Origin: Nitrospira sp.
Lineage (GTDB): Bacteria; Nitrospirota; Nitrospiria; Nitrospirales; Nitrospiraceae
NCBI GenBank assembly: GCA_023248215.1
Contig: JAHFEW010000017.1
Span: 1-60,200 of the forward strand
DNA: 60,200 nt
Direction: 5' to 3'
Shown here: one piece after another, positions 7,498-15,607 of the stretch
Layout: each line of letters opens with the position of its first letter
How positions within the stretch are numbered: position 1 is the stretch's first letter
Notes under the pieces: generated by a model
The model's input: only the letters and a program-made list of their open reading frames with translations
Databases searched by the model: none
Told to the model about the DNA's origin: nothing
Position numbers and translations under genes: made by a program

Positions 7498-8127
7498 GTG
7501 ATTCGAAAAACTTTTTCAGTGCCGCCGCTCGGTTGCAACTGTTCGATCATCGGGGATCCGGTTACCAAACAGGCGATCGTGGTCGATCCGGGCGGCGCAC
7601 CTGAACGTATTTTGCACGAAGTGCGTGGGTTGGGTCTGACGGTGGTCAGCATTCTTCACACCCATGCGCACTTCGATCATTTTCTCGCATCCGGAGCGAT
7701 GAAGGAGGCGACCGGCGCGGTACTCTGCCTGCATCCCGATGATCGCCCCCTCTGGGACATCTTGGAGACGCAATGCCGCATGTTTGGAGTGCCCTATGTG
7801 CCGGTGCCCCCGCCGGATTACTGGCTCACCGACGAGGAGCGGATGAAGGTCGGTGAATTGGAAGCGATCGCATTACACACACCGGGCCATACGCCTGGCT
7901 CCATGTGTTTTCATTTTCCCGCGGCAAAGCTGGTGTTGGCCGGGGACACGCTGTTTCGCGGTGGAATCGGCCGCACCGACTTATGGGGCGGCGATTTCGA
8001 TGCCATCGAGCAATCCATTAAAGAGCGCCTGTACACGCTCGATGAAGAGACCGCCGTGGTGACCGGGCACGGAGCCGAAACAGAGATCGGAAGGGAGCGC
8101 GAGACGAATTCCTTTGTGCGAGCATAG
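7498..8127 (+). CDS. MBL-fold hydrolase, glyoxalase II-like
   Basis: A 209-residue metallo-beta-lactamase-fold protein. The metal motif is HTHAHFDH (THxHxDH type) near residue 57, followed by LHTPGHTPGSMC near 124, GDTLFRGGIGRTDL near 144 and a final GHGAETEIGRE. This pattern fits the short bacterial hydroxyacylglutathione hydrolase-like (YcbL-type) group that cleaves thioesters with two metal ions. It is cytoplasmic, with no signal. The start is GTG at 7498, preceded by GGAGGAGAG at about 7484-7492. Confidence 0.88.
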   Translation: MIRKTFSVPPLGCNCSIIGDPVTKQAIVVDPGGAPERILHEVRGLGLTVVSILHTHAHFDHFLASGAMKEATGAVLCLHPDDRPLWDILETQCRMFGVPYVPVPPPDYWLTDEERMKVGELEAIALHTPGHTPGSMCFHFPAAKLVLAGDTLFRGGIGRTDLWGGDFDAIEQSIKERLYTLDEETAVVTGHGAETEIGRERETNSFVRA

Positions 8128-8144
8128 TTGATGGGCCTGAAGTG

Positions 8145-8461
8145 AGCAGGCTGCAGAATAACGATGTTGGCAGGCGAGAACTCCGATGCTCCGCACGTGT
8201 GGTTTCACGGGAGCACATTCCCGCAGGATACTCAAGCAGGTCGTCCAGCAAGGCCGCAGCGAGGTCCGCGACGCGAAGAATAATGAGCGTCACGCTCGCG
8301 GACGCCGACGAGGCGGTGAGCCGGCCCTGTCCCGGGCCGAGGCGTCACGATCTCACCCGCCCGCCCCGCGCCTGCCGGGACAGGCGCTTTTCCCATAGGG
8401 TACGTTGTTGAGGGTCTGGACGATGCGAGAACGCTGCTGGCGGCCTGTTTCAATATCCTCC
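8145..8461 (+). repeat. dispersed structured repeat, copy B, with an internal insertion
   Basis: Starts AGCAGGCTGCAGAA at 8145; the right module begins GCAGGAT at 8223, an offset of exactly 78 nt as in copy A. The block 8223-8263 matches copy A at 38 of 41 positions. Homology resumes at about 8399-8461 (GGTACGT..., GCGAGAACGCTGCTGGCGG, ATATCCT) matching copy A 2610-2656. Roughly 125-135 bp between about 8270 and 8398 is absent from copy A. That inserted DNA is very GC-rich and full of hairpins, including GTCCGCGA (8264-8271) against TCGCGGAC (8297-8304). The whole 8128-8491 gap is therefore repeat DNA, not a gene. Confidence 0.7.
8368..8391 (+). terminator. terminator-like hairpin inside repeat copy B
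   Basis: GCGCCTG, loop CCGGGA, CAGGCGC, then TTTT. A second hairpin (CGGCCC...GGGCCG, 8322-8339) precedes it. It could end transcription from the MBL hydrolase gene, but it may just be part of the inserted repeat. Confidence 0.45.
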
Positions 8462-8491
8462 AGGCCTCGATGCCAACCACAGGAGGGAACC

Positions 8492-9007
8492 ATGAGCGCG
8501 ATGACACGGTGGTGGTCAGTTCTTCCGCTCCTCTCACTCGTGCTGGCGGTTTCCGCCTCCGGTCCTCAAGCCCTTGCGGACGACGCCGGCACCTCGCCGC
8601 TCGTGACGATCGGGGAGGTGCACGTCCGGCTCTCAGACCATGGCCCAGTGGTGCTGCTCTCGGCGGAAGGCAAAACCATCCCCATCTTTGTCGACCACAC
8701 CGTGGCCGGATCAATTCAGGGCGCATTGACCGGTGAGAAGTTGCCGCGCCCCCTCTCGCATGACTTGATGCATACGATTCTCGAGGCCTTGGGCGGCCGC
8801 GTGGTCAAGACGGTGATTACACTCAAGGCGGGAACCTACTACGGCAGTTTGACGGTGGCGTTTCAGGGGCAGGAAAAAGTCTTCGATAGCCGGTCCTCAG
8901 ACTCCATTGCATTGGCCATTCATTTCAAGGCGCCCATTCTTGTGGACCGGGCTGTACTGGATGCGGCCGGCATGCCGATTCCGGACTCGAAGCCGCAGAC
9001 TCTGTAG
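8492..9007 (+). CDS. secreted DUF151 (bifunctional nuclease-fold) protein
   Basis: A 171-residue protein. It begins with a signal peptide (WWSVLPLLSLVLAVSASGPQ, cleavage likely after ALA) and continues with a DUF151/BFN domain: VVLLSAEGKTIPIFVDHTVA, RPLSHDLMHTILEALGGRV, FDSRSSDSIALAIHFKAPI. The RPxxHDLM and SRxSDxIALA blocks are the family signature. DUF151 proteins are usually cytoplasmic; a secreted form is less common and suggests a periplasmic role. AGGAGGG lies 5 nt before the ATG at 8492, which fixes the start. Nuclease activity was reported for a plant member and should not be assumed here. Confidence 0.87.
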   Translation: MSAMTRWWSVLPLLSLVLAVSASGPQALADDAGTSPLVTIGEVHVRLSDHGPVVLLSAEGKTIPIFVDHTVAGSIQGALTGEKLPRPLSHDLMHTILEALGGRVVKTVITLKAGTYYGSLTVAFQGQEKVFDSRSSDSIALAIHFKAPILVDRAVLDAAGMPIPDSKPQTL

Positions 9008-9161
9008 GCGGCTTCGTGAGTGTTCGTCCCTGCCCCGGCAGGACCCGCCGGTCCGTTCGCGCCAGGAAACAGCGAGTGCTGGCGTTTTGAAGGATTCTGA
9101 CCTATCGTACAGGAGATGCGCAGTCGCAGGGGTGTCGGCGAGTACGGAGATCAGCGTCGCG

Positions 9162-9485
9162 ATGCAGAACAAACGCAAACATGAGCGGGTCCGCGTTCAG
9201 TTTCGCAGCCATTTTTCCATGAAAGGCAAGATGTTGGCCGGTGACGGGGATTTGACGGACTTGTCTCCAGGCGGCTGTCGCATCCTCAGCTCGGTGTCGG
9301 TCTTGCCTGGAGCCGAAGTAGAACTGTGCATCTTTCCCGGCGATGACGCGAACCCCATTCTGATCGATGGCGCCACAGTGCGCTGGTGTCAACCGAATGC
9401 CTTCGGTCTGTCCTTCACGAAGATTCGTGGTCCGGTCCAGCGTCAGCTCACGGACGTGTGGCGCAAGCTGGCCACCCCTGTCTAA
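9162..9485 (+). CDS. PilZ-domain protein, putative c-di-GMP receptor
   Basis: A 107-residue stand-alone PilZ domain. The two ligand motifs are present: the N-terminal arginine-rich RKHERVRV and DLSPGGCRI (D/NxSxxG) about residue 33. The rest is a beta-barrel pattern ending FGLSFTKI. PilZ domains bind cyclic di-GMP and control motility, surface or polysaccharide functions through partners. No effector domain is attached, so it probably acts as an adaptor. The ATG at 9162 was chosen because the motif begins just after it; the upstream reading lacks domain sequence. Confidence 0.85.
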   Translation: MQNKRKHERVRVQFRSHFSMKGKMLAGDGDLTDLSPGGCRILSSVSVLPGAEVELCIFPGDDANPILIDGATVRWCQPNAFGLSFTKIRGPVQRQLTDVWRKLATPV

Positions 9486-9717
9486 CCTCGTCCCATACCC
9501 TTGCCATGTTCTGCCCCTGCCGATCGAGGCTTGTCTCTTGTCGCGCACGATAGATTGGACTTGTTACCATCCAATTTCTCGGCCTGCGTTTATCAACCTG
9601 AACAGGGGCTGACGGTCTGAGATCGTGAAAAGATCGTGACGGAGTATGTGTCGGAAAGGCGACTGCTGTCCGTCTGGATGACCAGCGCATGCCGGTCCAC
9701 CATCCGCGACGCTGCGG

Positions 9718-10707
9718 CTACATCTTCATCGCGTCGCGGACTTCGTCCATAGTGCGAGTCGCGACAGCGCTGGCTCGGCGGCGGCCATCTTCGACGATAT
9801 CGTTCAGGTGCGCGGGGTTCTGGGTGAGCGAGGCGCGGGCCTCCCAGATGGGGGCGAGGCGTTCGACCACTCGGTCGGCCACCAGCTTCTTGCAGTCGAT
9901 ACAGCCGATGGCGGCAGTGCGACAGTCTCGATTGACTTGCTCGATCACCGGCAGCGGAGAAAAAATTTTGTGAAAGTCATAGACGGGACACACGTCCGGA
10001 TTGCCCGGGTCAGTGCGGCGCACGCGGGCTGGATCCGTGATCATGGTCTTGAGCTTCTGCCGGACAACCGGTTCCGGATCGGACAGGTTGATGGCATTTC
10101 CGTAACTCTTGCTCATTTTGCGCCCGTCGGTGCCCAGGACTTTCGGAAACCTGGTGAGATGTTCTTGCGGGTCCGGAAACACCGGGCGATAGAGATTGTT
10201 GAAGCGGCGCGCGAGCTCGCGGGTGAGTTCGAGATGCGGGAGTTGGTCTTTGCCGACCGGCACGAAATCGGGCTTGTAGAGGAGGATGTCCGCCGCCTGT
10301 AGGACTGGGTAGCCGAGGAAGCCGTAGGTGCTCAGATCGCGTTCCTTGATTTCTTCCTGTTTTTCCTTATAGGTCGGATTGCGCTCCAGCCATGACACCG
10401 GAATGATCATGGAGAACAGCAGATGCAGGATGGCGTGGTCCGGCACCTGCGACTGTACAAACAGGGTGGCGCGCTTCGGGTCGATACCGGCCGCCAGCCA
10501 GTCAATGAGCAATTCCCGCACAAACTCTCGGATGCGACTGGTGTCGGCGTAATTGGTGGACAACGCATGCCAATCTGCCACGAAGAAGAAGCAATCATAT
10601 TGCTCCTGCAGCGCGTTCCAGTTCTCCAGCGCACCCAACCAATTGCCAAGATGGAGCAGGCCGCTCGGCTGCATCCCGCTGAGTACCCGCTTCCGACCCG
10701 TCGTCAT
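9718..10707 (-). CDS. trpS: tryptophanyl-tRNA synthetase
   Basis: A 329-residue class I aminoacyl-tRNA synthetase, normal length for bacterial TrpRS. The HIGH-type motif is PSGLLHLGN (residues 14-22) and the KMSKS loop is GRKMSKSYGN (196-204). The C-terminal anticodon-binding part carries four cysteines, C240, C262, C269 and C272, spaced C-x21-C-x6-C-x2-C. This nearly matches the [4Fe-4S] motif known from Thermotoga maritima TrpRS. The ATG at 10707 follows AGGAGTGATCGC, a good ribosome binding site, and removes 15 unlikely residues. It lies downstream of the LpoA-like gene, 96 bp apart. Confidence 0.96.
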   Translation of the reverse strand: MTTGRKRVLSGMQPSGLLHLGNWLGALENWNALQEQYDCFFFVADWHALSTNYADTSRIREFVRELLIDWLAAGIDPKRATLFVQSQVPDHAILHLLFSMIIPVSWLERNPTYKEKQEEIKERDLSTYGFLGYPVLQAADILLYKPDFVPVGKDQLPHLELTRELARRFNNLYRPVFPDPQEHLTRFPKVLGTDGRKMSKSYGNAINLSDPEPVVRQKLKTMITDPARVRRTDPGNPDVCPVYDFHKIFSPLPVIEQVNRDCRTAAIGCIDCKKLVADRVVERLAPIWEARASLTQNPAHLNDIVEDGRRRASAVATRTMDEVRDAMKM

Positions 10708-10803
10708 GCGATCACTCCTGTTTCCTGAAGATGGCCGTCCTGTCGGGGCCATCGTGAACCGGCCGTCTTCCTGCTGCGGTCGTCATTGTGTGCGTGCTGT
10801 GAG

Positions 10804-12798
10804 CTAGTCCATTGGGACGAATTTGCCTTGCTTGACCTGAATGAGAAAGCCGCGCCGGTTGAGGGTGCCGTCTGGGCTAAACCCGCTGGGGCCGCTCAGT
10901 GCCGGGAGATCATGCTGCATCATGAGGTAGTCGCGGATGGCTTCGCCGGTGGTCGCGCCTCGCTTGATCGCTTCCACGGTCAAGCGTGCGGCATCGTAGC
11001 CTTGGGCGGCGAACAGCGAGGGGGTGGCTTGAAATCGCTTGCGATACCGCTCCACGAATTCCTGCACGACCGGACTGGTGCTGTCGGCAAAGAACCCGTC
11101 GACAAAGACACTGCCCTCGATGCTGCGGTCGGCCACTCGTGCGAAGTCGGGCGTATTCCATCCATTGGCGCCGAGCAACGGAACGGCGATATCGTGGAAG
11201 GCCAACTGGGCCGCCAATAGGCCCACATCGAGCGAGCGCCCTGGGATGAAGACGGCGTCGAACCCCGGGGAATAGAGGATGCGCTTCGTCTTTTTGCCGC
11301 CCTGTTTGGTGGCAGGCTTCGCCGGATCATTCTCGATCGGCACTTCAAGGCCGTATTTCTTGAGATCCTCTGCCTTGAGTTTGGCGATCAACGTGCGGAA
11401 GTCGGTATCGCCTTCTTTGTAGGCTTCGCTCGCGATGATTTCTCCGTCTTGTTGCCGAATTTCTTGTGCGAACAGGCGTGTCAGCTCGCGGCCGTAGACT
11501 GTATCGGGATAGAGAATCGCCAGTCGTTTGTAGTGCTGGTCACGGATCGCATAGTCCGCTACACGCTTGGCTTGCTGCCCGTACGTGAGGGCCGTACTGA
11601 AGACGTAATTGCCGAGCCGTCGGGGGCTCGTCACGGTCGCGGTGGGGGTGATCAGCGGAATGCGCGTCCGTTCGGCCAGCTCAGCCATGACCGGGAGATT
11701 TCTCGACAGCAGCGGGCCGATGACCGCGAGGGGGCGATCGTCCGTCAGCACGGTGGAGAGTTCGTCCAAGAAGGCCGCGCGCTCGGACTCCGTATCCTTG
11801 ACGATGAGGCCGACCGATGGCGCATCCCCTCCGTCTTTCGACCGCTCCAAAGCGAGTTGAATCCCGTTCAGGACCTCGGTTCCGAAGGGAGCCAGCTTGC
11901 CTGACATGGGAAAGATGGCGGCGATGGAGTAGGGATGCGATTTGAACTTCGTCCGCACGATCGTCTGCAGATCCGTGGCTTTCGCTGTGTAAGGATGGTT
12001 GGGAAAGCGGCTCAAGAACAGCCGGAGATCCCGCTCGACTAGATGGTCTTCGCCGGCAGCGTTGTGGAGCTCGATAAGCTTGATGGAAGCCAGATCCCCC
12101 GGGAAGGTTTTCGGGTAGGCGTCGCGCACCCGCGTGAGCGCCGGGACGTCGAGCTTCTCGTTGACCAGTTCTCGAATCTGCCCCTCGGTTTCGTGCGCCT
12201 GCTCCCCGGCATCCAGGGGGACCTCGTCGAGCCAGGCCTGTATGGCCCGGAGAAAATCTTTCTTCTGTGCCTGGAATTCGCCCGTGAGCCGCAAGGCATC
12301 CCGTTTCGTGTTGGGATCGGTGGTGAGACTGCGGATCTCGGAAAGAAGCGGGAGGGCCAAATCGAGGTTGCCGGCTCGGGCATGGGTTCTGGCGAGTAGG
12401 AGTTTCGCTCGATCGACCAACTCCGAGGTGGGAAATTCACCGAGCAGCTGATTGATGTAACGAATCGTTTCCGCCTGCTCCTTCATGCCGAACATTGAGG
12501 CGGCCATCAAGAGATACGCGTCATCAAGGAGTTCCGGAGGCGGGCCGCTTTCAATGAAGCGCCGCAGCATGACTGCCGCGGCCTCAGGTTGGTCCGAGTC
12601 GACCAGACGTTTGGCCTGGTCCAGCGTGGCCTGGCCGGCGCCGGTCGGTGATTTGGCCTGACCGGAACGGGGAGCCGCAGGAACTTTGGGCGCGGGAGCT
12701 GCTTCACCGAATGTGACGACGCCCGCGAGGAACGCCACCGCGAGGGCGACGCCGCACGCGCGGAGATGCGGGGCGCGGGGTGCTGATCGAAAAACCAT
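10804..12798 (-). CDS. LpoA-like protein: TPR region plus periplasmic binding domain
   Basis: A 664-residue exported protein. The signal sequence (HLRACGVALAVAFLAGVVTF) is followed by helical TPR-like repeats at about 50-290 (LLDDAYLLMAASMFGMKEQAE, SELVDRAKLLLARTHARAG) and then a Peripla_BP_6 / leucine-binding fold from about 300 (SIAAIFPMSGKLAPFG, VIGPLLSRNLPVMAEL, LAILYPDTVYGRELTRLF, GYDAARLTVEAI). This two-part architecture is that of penicillin-binding-protein activator LpoA; isolated amino-acid binding proteins lack the TPR part. A lipobox is not obvious. CAGGAGTC lies just before the ATG at 12798. A role in peptidoglycan synthesis is inferred from architecture. Confidence 0.85.
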   Translation of the reverse strand: MVFRSAPRAPHLRACGVALAVAFLAGVVTFGEAAPAPKVPAAPRSGQAKSPTGAGQATLDQAKRLVDSDQPEAAAVMLRRFIESGPPPELLDDAYLLMAASMFGMKEQAETIRYINQLLGEFPTSELVDRAKLLLARTHARAGNLDLALPLLSEIRSLTTDPNTKRDALRLTGEFQAQKKDFLRAIQAWLDEVPLDAGEQAHETEGQIRELVNEKLDVPALTRVRDAYPKTFPGDLASIKLIELHNAAGEDHLVERDLRLFLSRFPNHPYTAKATDLQTIVRTKFKSHPYSIAAIFPMSGKLAPFGTEVLNGIQLALERSKDGGDAPSVGLIVKDTESERAAFLDELSTVLTDDRPLAVIGPLLSRNLPVMAELAERTRIPLITPTATVTSPRRLGNYVFSTALTYGQQAKRVADYAIRDQHYKRLAILYPDTVYGRELTRLFAQEIRQQDGEIIASEAYKEGDTDFRTLIAKLKAEDLKKYGLEVPIENDPAKPATKQGGKKTKRILYSPGFDAVFIPGRSLDVGLLAAQLAFHDIAVPLLGANGWNTPDFARVADRSIEGSVFVDGFFADSTSPVVQEFVERYRKRFQATPSLFAAQGYDAARLTVEAIKRGATTGEAIRDYLMMQHDLPALSGPSGFSPDGTLNRRGFLIQVKQGKFVPMD

Positions 12799-12840
12799 TG
12801 ACTCCTGAGCATGGCGGACGGTCTCGCCGCAATTGAGGCT

Positions 12841-12869
12841 ACTATAGGAAACAGGTGCAGGGGTGTCAA
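12841..12869 (-). promoter_or_regulatory. strong sigma-70 promoter for the LpoA-like gene
   Basis: On the minus strand TTGACA (12869-12864), a 17-nt spacer and TATAGT (12846-12841). This is a perfect -35 and a 5/6 -10 box. The start site would be near 12834, about 35 nt upstream of the ATG. Confidence 0.75.
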
Positions 12870-12889
12870 GGTAAGTCGAGGACGACGCG

Positions 12890-12918
12890 TTGTGTTCGGA
12901 AGATGGCTTAGCTATAGT
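12890..12918 (+). promoter_or_regulatory. sigma-70 promoter for xerD
   Basis: TTGTGT (12890-12895), 17-nt spacer, TATAGT (12913-12918). It points away from the LpoA-like promoter in the same 163-bp divergent gap. Confidence 0.65.
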
Positions 12919-12961
12919 CGAGTCCGCATGGCGATGGTCGCAGCCAGCGAGGGTGTTTTCG

Positions 12962-13912
12962 ATGAACCGTGATCCCGGGGAATCTGCTCCGCGCGTGCCG
13001 GATCGGCTTCCATTGGAGCCGTTCATCGAGCGGTACTGGGACCATTTGCGAATCGCCTGCGGGTTGTCGCGCAACACGGTGCTGGCCTACCGGCGTGATA
13101 TCGGCATCTTCCAGCGCTACCTCCGCGACCAGGGCCTGTATGACGCGGGCGAGGTGTCTCCACCACTGCTCTCCGGATTCCTGGAACAGTTGCATCGATC
13201 CGGATTCGCGCCCTCGTCCCGCGCCCGCTCGCTCGCTGCTGTTCGCAGCCTCTTCCGCTTCTTGAAGCAGGAGGGAAAGATCACGGCCAATCCGACGGTG
13301 AGTCTGCGTAGTACCTCGCGCGCCAGGCGGTTGCCGAAAACGCTCAGCCTCGAAGATGTAACGCGTCTCTTGGATCTGCCGCTTCGTCCCCCGCCGGAAG
13401 ATCGTCGCGATCGCGCGATGGTGGAAGTGCTCTACGCCGCCGGCCTGCGGGTATCCGAGTTGATCTCGCTCCGGATCGATGAGTGCAATCTCGACGTAGG
13501 GTATGTCGGCATCACCGGTAAGGGCGACAAGCAGCGTGTGGTACCGATCGGGCGTCCGGCAGTCGAACAACTGCAGGAGTATGTGCTGGCTGCGCGACCG
13601 ATCCTATTGAAGCAACGGTCTTCACGGTTCGTCTTTGTGACCCGCCGCGGCACGCCGCTCACCCGGCAGGGATTTTGGAAACTGCTTCGCGCACGTGCAC
13701 AACGGGCTGGTATCGCCAGGATCCTCTCACCCCACATGCTCCGACATTCATTCGCCACCCACCTGCTGCAACGGGGCGCTGACTTGCGATCCGTGCAGGC
13801 GATGCTGGGACATGCGGACATTGCGACGACACAAATTTATACGCATGTCGACTCGTCACAGTTGAAAAAAGTCCACACGGCGTGTTTCCCGCGCAACAGG
13901 TCCCGTCGGTGA
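12962..13912 (+). CDS. xerD: site-specific tyrosine recombinase XerD
   Basis: A 316-residue tyrosine recombinase. The N-terminal SAM-like core-binding domain covers about 15-100 (FIERYWDHLRIACGLSRNTV). The catalytic domain has R in GLRVSEL, K in GKGDKQR, HxxR in HMLRHSFATHLL, H in MLGHADI and the nucleophile Y in TTQIYTHV. XerC/XerD resolve chromosome dimers at dif with FtsK. It resembles XerD rather than XerC by the C-terminal block and length, though the two are close. GAGGG precedes the ATG at 12962. The final residues (CFPRNRSRR) are slightly longer than typical. Confidence 0.93.
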   Translation: MNRDPGESAPRVPDRLPLEPFIERYWDHLRIACGLSRNTVLAYRRDIGIFQRYLRDQGLYDAGEVSPPLLSGFLEQLHRSGFAPSSRARSLAAVRSLFRFLKQEGKITANPTVSLRSTSRARRLPKTLSLEDVTRLLDLPLRPPPEDRRDRAMVEVLYAAGLRVSELISLRIDECNLDVGYVGITGKGDKQRVVPIGRPAVEQLQEYVLAARPILLKQRSSRFVFVTRRGTPLTRQGFWKLLRARAQRAGIARILSPHMLRHSFATHLLQRGADLRSVQAMLGHADIATTQIYTHVDSSQLKKVHTACFPRNRSRR

Positions 13913-13976
13913 GTGACGATCTCGCCTCGCGACCGTCCACAGGTGGAGCCTGCTGCCTCCAGTACACGATTCTGTG

Positions 13977-14005
13977 TTGACACTGGTTTATGGAGTTGAT
14001 AGCAT
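13977..14005 (+). promoter_or_regulatory. sigma-70 promoter of tRNA-Val
   Basis: TTGACA (13977-13982), 17-nt spacer, TAGCAT (14000-14005). Transcription would begin about 25 nt before the mature tRNA. Confidence 0.65.
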
Positions 14006-14035
14006 CCCAAAAATCTGCCGGGAACGAGAAAAATC

Positions 14036-14111
14036 GGGCGGATAGCTCAATTGGGAGAGCGCTGCCCTTACAAGGCAGAGGTCACAGGTTCGATCCCTGT
14101 TCCGCCTACCA
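14036..14111 (+). tRNA. tRNA-Val (anticodon TAC)
   Basis: Cloverleaf with acceptor GGGCGGA paired to TCCGCCT, D arm GCTC...GAGC, anticodon stem CTGCC/GGCAG with loop CTTACAA (anticodon TAC) and T arm ACAGG TTCGATC CCTGT. The CCA end is encoded at 14109-14111. Confidence 0.97.
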
Positions 14112-14243
14112 AAAGAAATACAGGGAATTGCGTGCAGGGCATTGCCTTATCCATTAGTAGTGATGTACAAGAGAGCACTCTACCGTATTTAGCCAGTTAG
14201 ATTCTTGAGATCCGGAATCTTCTTCCGCCATCTTGGGTTGCGT

Positions 14244-14322
14244 GGGGCCGTCGTTCAGCCTGGTTTAGGACGCCAGATTGTCAATCTGGAGGTCGCGGGT
14301 TCAAATCCCGTCGGCCCCGCCA
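14244..14322 (+). tRNA. tRNA-Asp (anticodon GTC)
   Basis: Acceptor GGGGCCG/CGGCCCC, D arm GTTC...GGAC, anticodon stem CCAGA/TCTGG with loop TTGTCAA (anticodon GTC), T arm GCGGG TTCAAAT CCCGT. CCA is encoded at 14320-14322. The D loop is long, giving 79 nt overall. Confidence 0.97.
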
Positions 14323-14335
14323 TTCCCCCAGCTTT

Positions 14336-14344
14336 TGGTACAAT
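14336..14344 (+). promoter_or_regulatory. extended -10 promoter candidate before tolQ
   Basis: TGGTACAAT, an extended -10 box (TGnTACAAT) 51 nt before the tolQ ATG. No good -35 is visible because that position falls at the tRNA-Asp 3' end. Readthrough from the tRNA is an alternative. Confidence 0.35.
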
Positions 14345-14394
14345 CCATGCTATCGTTTTTATGCGACGCCATGTGAAGGGAAAGGTCTAGGCTC

Positions 14395-15117
14395 ATGTTC
14401 CAATCAGGCGTGACGGGAATGGTGGGATCGCTGGGGGCGGTTTCGAAAATCGTTCTACTGCTGCTCTTTGTCGCCTCGATCATTTCGTGGGGCGTGATTT
14501 TCTACAAGTGGCGAAGTTTCAAGGCGGCTGATCGCGAGGATCAACGGTTCTTCAGTGCCTTTACGAAGATCCGCGATCTCGATGAATTGTATCGACAGTC
14601 GAAACGAGCCGAAGGCAGCCCGAGCGCGCGCGTGTTTCAGGGCATCATGGATCGCGTCTTGACGGTCTCGGGGGATGGTGTAATGAGCTTGCACCACCCG
14701 GCCGGCGCATCGAAGGATCCGGCGCCTTCCATCGATCACCAATATATGGATAAGACCGTCGCCTATCTGGTGCAGAACCAAGTGTCGCAGTTAGAGTCCT
14801 ACTTGCCGGTCCTCGCCACCACGGGAAATATTACCCCCTTCATTGGTTTGCTTGGTACCGTGCTGGGAATCATCGACTCGTTCCGCGAGATCGGGTTGCA
14901 GGGAACGGCCAGCATCGCGGCGGTTGCGCCGGGGGTGTCGGAGGCACTGGTGGCGACGGCCGCCGGATTATTTACTGCGATTCCTGCGGTCATCTTCTAC
15001 AATTATTATCTGACGCGTATTCGTAAAACCGTGTTTCGCATCGAATCCTTCACGGTCGAGGCTATGCGCTCCTTGCAGACCCGCCTGAAGCAGACGGCGG
15101 TCGGGGTGCAGGGATGA
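14395..15117 (+). CDS. tolQ: TolQ, Tol-Pal proton channel subunit
   Basis: A 240-residue MotA/TolQ/ExbB family protein with three membrane segments: residues about 15-37 ([20 protein letters not shown]), about 137-160 ([20 protein letters not shown]) and about 176-200 ([20 protein letters not shown]). The GLLGTVLGI and [16 protein letters not shown] blocks are the family signature. With TolR it forms the inner-membrane motor that uses the proton gradient to pull TolA. It heads a run tolQ-tolR-tolA-tolB-pal and overlaps tolR by four bases. Confidence 0.95.
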   Translation: MFQSGVTGMVGSLGAVSKIVLLLLFVASIISWGVIFYKWRSFKAADREDQRFFSAFTKIRDLDELYRQSKRAEGSPSARVFQGIMDRVLTVSGDGVMSLHHPAGASKDPAPSIDHQYMDKTVAYLVQNQVSQLESYLPVLATTGNITPFIGLLGTVLGIIDSFREIGLQGTASIAAVAPGVSEALVATAAGLFTAIPAVIFYNYYLTRIRKTVFRIESFTVEAMRSLQTRLKQTAVGVQG

Positions 15118-15566
15118 TGTCGGAAACGCGCCACCGGCGGTTCATGGCGGAGATCAATGTGATCCCGCTGGTGGACGTGGTCTTGGTGCTGCTCGTGATT
15201 TTCATGGTGACCGCGCCCATGCTCTATCGAGGGATGGATATCAACCTCCCCAAATCCGCCAGCAATACGATTAAGCCGGAAGCGAGAGCTGTTTTGTCCA
15301 TTGAGCGCGATCAGCGATTGTATTTGGATAAGGATCCGGTGAGTGTCGTCCAACTCGAACGGAAGCTCCGGGCATTGAAAGATCAGAGCCCCGAGGTCTC
15401 GCTCTACCTGCGCGCGGACCGGGACGTGCCGTACGGTATCGTGGTGCAGGTCATGGATAGTGTCAAGAAAGCCGGGATCGAGAAGCTCGGCATGGTGACG
15501 GAGCCCACGGGTGCCGAGCGCGTGAGTGAGTCGGTCACGACCCCCGCGCAACCACGCAAAAAGTAG
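15114..15566 (+). CDS. tolR: TolR/ExbD subunit
   Basis: A 150-residue biopolymer transporter of the ExbD/TolR family. One N-terminal transmembrane helix ([20 protein letters not shown]) carries the essential proton-binding aspartate in PLVDVVLV. A periplasmic domain follows ([19 protein letters not shown]). The start overlaps the end of tolQ (ATGA), so they are translationally coupled. It is TolR rather than ExbD by context. Confidence 0.94.
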   Translation: MMSETRHRRFMAEINVIPLVDVVLVLLVIFMVTAPMLYRGMDINLPKSASNTIKPEARAVLSIERDQRLYLDKDPVSVVQLERKLRALKDQSPEVSLYLRADRDVPYGIVVQVMDSVKKAGIEKLGMVTEPTGAERVSESVTTPAQPRKK

Positions 15567-15607
15567 CGGCGCCGCGACTCGCGTGCCGCACGGTCGTATC
15601 GCAAGTC

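Noticed and set aside
14205-14390. Plus-strand reading across tRNA-Asp.
   Set aside because: It is the tRNA gene read as protein; the cloverleaf is complete.
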